In this document: piece by piece, positions 59,063-64,000 of the stretch
How positions within the stretch are numbered: the first letter of the stretch is position 1
Layout: each line of letters opens with the position of its first letter
Source: Rattus norvegicus
Lineage: Eukaryota > Chordata > Mammalia > Rodentia > Muridae
Length of the DNA: 64,000 nucleotides
Assembly (NCBI RefSeq): GCF_036323735.1
Contig: NC_086031.1
Span: forward strand, 42,070,725 to 42,134,724
Direction of reading: 5' to 3'
Translations under genes and position numbers: made by a program
Notes under the pieces: model-generated
Seen by the model: the letters and a program-made list of their open reading frames with translations, nothing else
What the model was told of the DNA's origin: nothing
Databases searched by the model: none

Positions 59063-59284
59063 GAAAAATGGAGAGGATGCAGGTATCGAGGAAAATAGCC
59101 CAGTAGTCTTAGTTATTACTCTTACCCATAAGTACAAATGCACACAGTATGAGCTAGTAATATGGAAAGAAGATTACACTGGAATCTCAGTAAGATTATA
59201 ATGAAGGAAGTCTTCCACGAATAGCTTATACTATGTCATTCCATTACTGTGAAGTCCAAGAACAGGGACTGCACATCTGGACTG

Positions 59285-59450
59285 GGTATGTCTGACACAT
59301 GCCTTTAATCTCAGGAGAGACTGAGGGGCCAAGGCAGGCAGATCTCTATGAACTCAAGGCTAGTCAGGGTCACACAGTGAGACCCCATCTCATAATAACA
59401 AAAAACAATCAAAGCATAAACAAACAAACAAACAAACAAAAAAACAGATT
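59285..59450 (+). repeat. B1 SINE
   Basis: ACACATGCCTTTAATCTCAG, CAAGGCTAGTCAGGGTCACA, GAGACCCCATCTCA and a CAAA tail. Confidence 0.88.
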
Positions 59451-59451
59451 G

Positions 59452-59635
59452 GGCTGGTGAGGTGGCTCAGCAAATAAGGGTACCTGCCACCAAGCCTGAC
59501 AGCCTAAGTTCTGTCACTGGGACCTACAAGGTGGAAAGAGAATCAGCTCCCACAAGTTGTCCTCTGTTCTCCACAAGTGCAATAGGTGGTACAAGCACAC
59601 ACAGAATGCATGAATGTAAAAGAAGCTAAACAAGC
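59452..59635 (+). repeat. B3/B4-type SINE
   Basis: GGCTGGTGAGGTGGCTCAGC, CACCAAGCCTGACAGCCTAA and GTTGTCCTCTGTTCTCCACA. Confidence 0.85.
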
Positions 59636-59636
59636 T

Positions 59637-59785
59637 TGCTGGTAGGAGCACAGGCCTTTAATCCCAGCACTCGGGAGGGAGGCAAAGATAGGTGAGTCTC
59701 TGAGTTAGAGCCTGGTCTGTGGAGCCAGTTCCAGGACAGTGAATGCTACACAGAGAAACCCTGTCTCTGGAAAAGAAGTTAAACA
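59637..59785 (+). repeat. B1 SINE
   Basis: GCCTTTAATCCCAGCACTCG, GAGCCTGGTCTGTGGAGCCA and CAGAGAAACCCTGTCTCTGG. Confidence 0.92.
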
Positions 59786-59813
59786 AGCATGAACTATAGT
59801 TAACCATCCATGC

Positions 59814-59815
<2 letters not shown>

Positions 59816-59849
<34 letters not shown>

Positions 59850-59947
59850 CATATATGTGTGTGTGTGTACATATATATACATATATATGTGTGTGTATTC
59901 ATATATATATACATATATATGTGTGTGTATGTGTGTGTGTGTGTGTA
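59816..59947. repeat. (GT)n with ATAC/ATAT blocks
   Basis: About 130 bp alternating purine-pyrimidine: GT runs separated by ACATATATATAC segments. Confidence 0.96.
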
Positions 59948-60224
59948 TGTATACTTAGGTATGTAGGGTATATAAAAATAGGAGCAATTTACTGTGAGAT
60001 GATTTCAAAATAAGTACGATGGGTTGATGTGAAGAAAGGACAGAGGGACAGACAGATAGGAAATTTATCAGAGACTGGTGAGAGGACTATAGGGTGCCAC
60101 TCAACCCTTGCTCAATGTTGTTTTCTGTTTACAGTTTTTCAGAAACATGATACATGAAACTATGGGATCAAGAGAACACTACCCATAAAATAAAGAGAAC
60201 CATATAACAGCCTGATCTGAAAGA

Positions 60225-60527
60225 GAATTGTAACGGTTCAAATATTAAATGCTCCCACAGCTCAAATGTTCCAATGGCTGCCCCAGTCAGTGGTGTGGCA
60301 TTAGGAGGAGTTGGGGCATAGCTGAAGGAGGTAGGTAGCTGGGGGTAAGATTTCCGGTTATCACTGAGCCCCACTTCCCCTTTAACCCCTCAAGCAGCTG
60401 CCCCTTCTATGTTTCCCCACCATGGTGGACAGAGTCTTCTCTTGAGAGCCAATGAGCTTTCCCTCATTCTGCTTTTGTCAGGTATTCTGTCACGGTGAAA
60501 AAGAAAGGTTTAACTAATATGGTGACT
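60225..60527 (+). mobile_element. hAT-Charlie-type rodent element
   Basis: GGCTGCCCCAGTCAGTGGTG, CACCATGGTGGACAGAGTCT, GCTTTTGTCAGGTATTCTGT and AAGGTTTAACTAATATGG. Confidence 0.6.
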
Positions 60528-60895
60528 GAAGAAGTAGCGCATGCAAGGAGAACATCAGATGGTTGCTACTCTAAACTGAAAAATGAAAACGGAAGAAAAT
60601 GCAATAGGGATGTGTGGTGAGAGAGACTTACTCTGGCAAGCCAGTGTCAGTCAGCACACTCTGGCACTTACGTACAGCAAGGGCAGATAATAAAAAGCAA
60701 CTGAAGAACAGCACTGCTCGACTCATTTCTACCCGAAGTCTAGGTCAATGACAGCTTATGGATAATGACGTCTATTTCATTACAATCAACTTGACTACAG
60801 AAAATGTGTGATAAACGAAAAGCCGGGTTAAGCAGAGCGTGGTTTTGTAACACACTTTCCAGCAATTTTCGGCTTGCCTTATCAAAGCACCGTAC

Positions 60896-61063
60896 CTGCC
60901 ACCTCTTCTGAGGGCAAACACGATGCCATCCTTTTGGAATGGGAGCAGTTTTGCTCTCAGCTTGTCTGGTAAAAAATCCAGCTGTGCAGATGCTTCGTTT
61001 GTCAGATAGGAAGTCCAGGGTGTAGGAGCCTTCCTTTTCTCACCGGCTGTAGGCATGGTGAGC
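60896..61063 (-). CDS. Zranb3: Zranb3 exon 2: start codon, residues 1-53
   Basis: The exon opens after a TTTTTAG acceptor (AG at 61065-61064), carries 7 nt of 5' leader (GCTCACC) and then ATG at 61056-61054 in a good Kozak context (CACCATGC). It encodes 53 residues starting MPTAGEKRKAPTPW and ending FALRRGG, plus two bases of R54, before a GTACGG donor. Residues 28-49 (FLPDKLRAKLLPFQKDGIVF) match the conserved SNF2 entry region with its Q-motif-like LLPFQ. An open frame continues past the donor into the intron and would give a false 122-aa ORF with an alternative upstream Met. The acceptor just before the ATG implies at least one upstream non-coding exon, so the promoter is not here. Confidence 0.95.
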
Positions 61064-61549
61064 CTAAAAACCAGGAACAACAAACAAAGGGGTGAGGGAG
61101 CCATGATTATCCACACTACAGAGCCCCATATGCATGACAATTACATGCTTTATACCATGCATGTATGTAACTCTCCCCTTAGACTAGTCCAATCATGTTC
61201 CCGGAGTGGGCTGCTAAGAAACCCAAGGGCACTGAGTCCAAAGGGATGGCATAATTCACTGCCAAAGAACAGCTTGTCCATTCCATTTTGAAACATAATA
61301 TAGCCACACCCATTTCAAACAAATAAATACATCACTAAAAGAAAATCACATATCTACTGGATCTTTACAAAGCTAACAACATTTGAGCCTTTTGAACCTC
61401 CCCCCCGCCGCCCCCCGTTGGTTATGGTGCTGTAGACTAAATCCAGGACTCAGAAATAATAAAATACAAAGTGGGCTACTACTGAGCTACAATTCCTTCT
61501 CAGAAAAATATTCTAAAAAATGCATGTTTTAGGTGCTAAATAAATTCTT

Positions 61550-61695
61550 CGTATGGATGTCTCAGTGGGTAAAAGTGCTTGCTGCACAGGGCTGATGACC
61601 CCTGTGATCCCCAGGACCATGTAAAAAAGGAAAAACCTGAGCACACAAAGTTTTCTTTTGAACTTTATGTATGCACCAACACATAAAATAAAGCA
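61550..61695 (+). repeat. B3/B4-type SINE
   Basis: GGATGTCTCAGTGGGTAAAA start and a CATAAAATAAAGCAATCAAA end. Confidence 0.75.
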
Positions 61696-61767
61696 ATCAA
61701 AACAATTTGGTGAAAGGTAGACTTAGTATTATTCACTTTTAAATAATTCTCTTAAAAAGTAAGACTC

Positions 61768-61885
61768 GCACTGGGCATGGTGCTGCCCACTCAGGAGGCA
61801 GAGGCAGACATCATCTCTGGTACACATACTGAGTTCCAGGCCAACTAGGGCTGCATGGTGTAAACTTGTCTCACATCGTGGGTGA
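61768..61885 (+). repeat. B1 SINE, partial
   Basis: CACTGGGCATGGTGCTGCCC and GAGTTCCAGGCCAACTAGGG. Confidence 0.75.
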
Positions 61886-62309
61886 GAGGAAAATGTTATA
61901 CCAGAGAAGACTGAAAGTCATTATGATAAAATCCTGAAAGGTAAAACGCCCAGACCGTATAGCCAAAACAAGGTAGAAGTGAAAGCGAAGTGTGGGGCTT
62001 TTCTCCCTTTGCATGTAAGAAACATGCCAGGGTGGTACATTTTGCCTTGTGGCTAAACCACAGTAGAAATACCTGTTTTTAATAGTCAGAAATATTTGCC
62101 CTAAAGAGAGCTGCAGTTACAAATGCTTAACACCCGACCTCTTGAATTCCAAAGTGTTATGCATTTAGAAATATGGATCTCAGTGAATGTATACATATAG
62201 TAGACTCTGTCTACATAACAGTAAACACAGATGCGCTTCTAAAAATCTTCTCCAAGGAATTACTTCATATTAAGGTGGGATAGAACAGAGACTTGTAGAT
62301 CTGGCCGTT

Positions 62310-62311
<2 letters not shown>

Positions 62312-62358
<47 letters not shown>

Positions 62359-62390
62359 TTATATATATATAATATATACATACATTTAAA
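62312..62390. repeat. (AC)n followed by (AT)n
   Basis: About 22 AC units to 62356, then TATATATATAATATATACAT. Confidence 0.97.
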
Positions 62391-62819
62391 ACACTATATG
62401 TCCTTTACATAATTTTAATATATGTGCATATATATTAAATAATAAATTAAAATTGAAGCCCGAATGATTAACTTAGCAACCAAAGCATAAGGGATCAAAG
62501 TGTCCTTGGAAGTACAGCGTATACAGGAACGCTGGCTTGGGAAGCAAAGCAAGGCCCTGGGAAGGACGTCTAGGTCACCTTACTGACCCTTTCATCGCTC
62601 CACCCCCAGTCCATCATACTTTCACCTGCATTGCAGAACATAGAGGCCTCATGCTCTCATCCCACCACTGGTCCATTCTTCTGTCTAAACCTCAGTCCTC
62701 CTCAACTTTTAATGGCAGAATGAACTGAAGCGCAGTTCCTGTAGCTTTCTTTATTTTTAAGTGTTATCTTAGTCTCGTGGTTTTAAATATTAGTTCTCGG
62801 ACAACTTCTACATTTATAC

Positions 62820-63615
62820 ATGAGGAACTCTTCCCAACCTCAGACTCTCATATCTAACGAGGCTTCTCAAAGATGCCAAGGTGGGATTCTAGCTCTCCCC
62901 AGGGTTTGTCTCCTTCCTGGTACTCACACGCCGCTCTGCCTCAAACTGCACATCGGCCTATCAGTAACACGGGGACACTACATTCCCACTGTATCCAGAA
63001 TCTCACCAATATCAGTCCTCTACAGACCTACCTGCCACCACTGTCTCTAGTCAGAATTCCTGGTATTAGCCATGTCCACCTTTTCCTTAAACATAGCAGG
63101 CAGCCAGGTACTCTGGAAACTACTGCTGCATCCTATCCTTTCCCAGAGTTCCTCAGCAGTTCTTCCTCTACTGAGGTCTCAGGCCCTCTGCTGGGATGCC
63201 ATCTCCTAGACCAACGCCCCTCCCAAACCCCATGTCCTTACCTCTCCATTACCTACCCATTTTTATTGTGCCGATGTCCTGTACTTTTAGGTCTCAGAAC
63301 TTTGCACTAGCTCATCTGTCTGAACAGCATTCTTCCCCCAGATGCCTAGGCATCAGCCTTCCTCCTGCCCTCCACACCTTCTAAATGGTCATGTTATCAA
63401 TAAATGTAACTTATCCACGTTATTTAAAATTCTAGATCCACGGATCTCTACCCTCCCCTCCCCCACTGTTTTCTTCTTGATAACACCTATCAGCTTACAA
63501 AGTACTACATAATTTACTTTTTTTTTTTTTTGCTGTTTATTCTGTTTATCTTGACATGGACATAAGCTTCATAAAGGCTCATGGGGGCTTTTGCTTTTCT
63601 GTGTCACAAGAGCCT
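62820..63615 (+). mobile_element. Probable L2 LINE 3' remnant
   Basis: CATTCTTCCCCCAGATGCCT, TATTTAAAATTCTAG, a CCCTCCCCTCCCCCACTG stretch and ATAAGCTTCATAAAGGCTCA lie in the order of the mammalian L2 3' region as I remember it. TATCCAGAATCTCACCA near 62994 fits further upstream. It is old and diverged, so boundaries are approximate. The 145-codon ORF here is not supported as a gene. Confidence 0.6.
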
Positions 63616-63682
63616 TCCTTGTGCATGCTATACTCTGCCATTGAGTATCACATCTTCTTAGTCTTTTACTTTTTATTTTAAT

Positions 63683-63792
63683 ACAGAGTCTGACTAAGTC
63701 AACCAGGCTGGCCTTGAAGCTAACAACTCAAAGATTTCTGTCTGCTTTGCTTACTAATGTTCCACACCCGGGAGTGCCTGGCACCGAGCCCT
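63683..63792 (-). repeat. B1 SINE, diverged
   Basis: ACAGAGTCTGACTAAGTCAA and CCAGGCTGGCCTTGAAG. Confidence 0.7.
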
Positions 63793-63814
63793 TAAAATTG
63801 TCTCTCTAAAATTC

Positions 63815-63980
63815 CAAAGGACCTTTAATTCCGGCACTCACTAGGCGGAGGCAGAAGCAAGCAGATCTCTGAGTTAGAGACCATGTTTGTCTACGGAGCT
63901 AGTTTTAGGACAGCCAGGGCCATACAGAGAAACCCTGTCTCAAAAAAAAAAAAAAAAATCAATCAATAAATAAAAACCAG
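63815..63980 (+). repeat. B1 SINE
   Basis: AAAGGACCTTTAATTCCGGC, AGAGAAACCCTGTCTC and an A17-type tail with AATCAATCAATAAATAAA. Confidence 0.9.
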
Positions 63981-64000
63981 TAAGTTTTCAAGTCTAGAGA

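Larger units (their letters stand above)
24847..60895 (-). other. Zranb3: Zranb3 intron 2 (first coding intron, about 36 kb)
   Basis: Bounded by a GTACGG donor at 60895 and a TTTTTTCCAG acceptor at 24847. No exon is needed, because flanking phases and protein join exactly. It is dense in SINEs and DNA transposons. Stretches without a recognised feature include about 26920-27430, 28330-28740, 28800-29080, 29290-30290, 30910-31400, 31810-32340, 33200-33700, 34110-34790, 36800-37430, 37800-38450, 39060-39460, 39970-41600, 41650-42200, 46570-47080, 47370-48090, 48350-48870, 49580-50740, 51040-52150, 53070-53660, 53840-54320, 55995-56570 and 57900-58420. Confidence 0.85.
396..61063 (-). other. Zranb3: Zranb3 gene body, 5' coding part (exons 2-6, partial gene)
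   Basis: Five minus-strand exons join in frame into the N-terminal 225 residues of ZRANB3. The family is known to remodel stalled replication forks by ATP-driven strand annealing and fork reversal, is recruited by PCNA and K63-linked polyubiquitin, and has a C-terminal HNH nuclease. Only the start of the protein and most of ATPase lobe 1 are present here. Intron sizes in transcript order are about 36.0, 17.9, 2.9 and 3.2 kb. Exon numbering assumes one upstream 5' non-coding exon, which is inferred from an acceptor site 7 nt before the start codon. Remaining exons lie below position 1. SMARCAL1 is the closest alternative, but the N-terminal sequence and spacing fit ZRANB3 much better. Confidence 0.95.
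61064..64000 (-). other. Zranb3: Zranb3 intron 1, 3' part
   Basis: Upstream of the start-codon exon. It holds a B3-like and a B1-like SINE, a CA/TA tract, a probable L2 remnant and two terminal B1s. No CpG cluster, TATA-like promoter or 5' exon was recognised, so transcription probably starts beyond the window. This is inferred from the splice acceptor before the ATG. Confidence 0.7.

Noticed and set aside
60772..61140. 122-codon minus-strand ORF around the start-codon exon
   Set aside because: It begins in the intron upstream of the acceptor and runs past the GTACGG donor. Only 60896-61056 is coding by family match and splice sites.
62873..63310. 145-codon plus-strand ORF as a gene
   Set aside because: Lies within the probable L2 remnant and shows no domain. 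CT-rich sequence gives few stops.
61064..64000. Zranb3 promoter or CpG island upstream of the start codon
   Set aside because: No CpG-dense stretch, and the ATG exon has its own splice acceptor, so the promoter should be further upstream.

Overview
The window is mammalian nuclear DNA, almost certainly rat (Rattus). The main species clue is at least 13 ID SINEs (BC1-type, tRNA-Ala-like 5' end, A-rich tail), several with perfect target-site duplications. They sit among rodent B1, B2/B3 and B4 SINEs, L1 3' ends and hAT-Charlie-type DNA transposons. GC is low, there is no CpG-island-like stretch, and simple repeats are frequent.

One protein-coding gene is supported. Five exons on the minus strand, joined at consensus splice sites, read continuously as the first 225 residues of ZRANB3, an SNF2-family annealing helicase and structure-specific endonuclease that acts at stalled replication forks. 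In transcript order they are: start-codon exon 60896-61063, a 19-nt microexon 24828-24846, 6786-6964, 3677-3908 and 396-481. Phases match at every junction, and the protein carries motif I (GLGKT, K65), motif Ia, motif II (DESH, D157-H160) and motif III (TGTP). The rest of the gene (helicase lobe 2, PCNA and ubiquitin binding, HNH nuclease) lies below position 1. The promoter and 5' non-coding exon lie above position 64000.

Layout from low to high coordinate: 1-395, intron 6; 396-6964, a compact exon cluster; 6965-24827, intron 3 (about 17.9 kb); 24828-24846, the microexon; 24847-60895, intron 2 (about 36 kb, repeat-packed); 60896-61063, start-codon exon; 61064-64000, intron 1, with a probable ancient L2 remnant. 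More than 98% of the window is intronic. Most long ORFs are simple-repeat translations, SINE read-through, or exons running into introns.

The search for an undescribed system found none. The points worth a second look are: a 19-nt microexon that splits the ATP-binding motif; two young-looking minisatellites grown inside transposons (7 identical 20-bp units; a 15/19-bp compound array); a three-level nested insertion; an L1 with a probable 5' inversion; an ID element with an internal deletion but a perfect 15-bp duplication; a strong ID orientation skew; and two unidentified blocks that may be retrocopies or unfamiliar repeats. Repeat family names are from memory and were not checked against a library.
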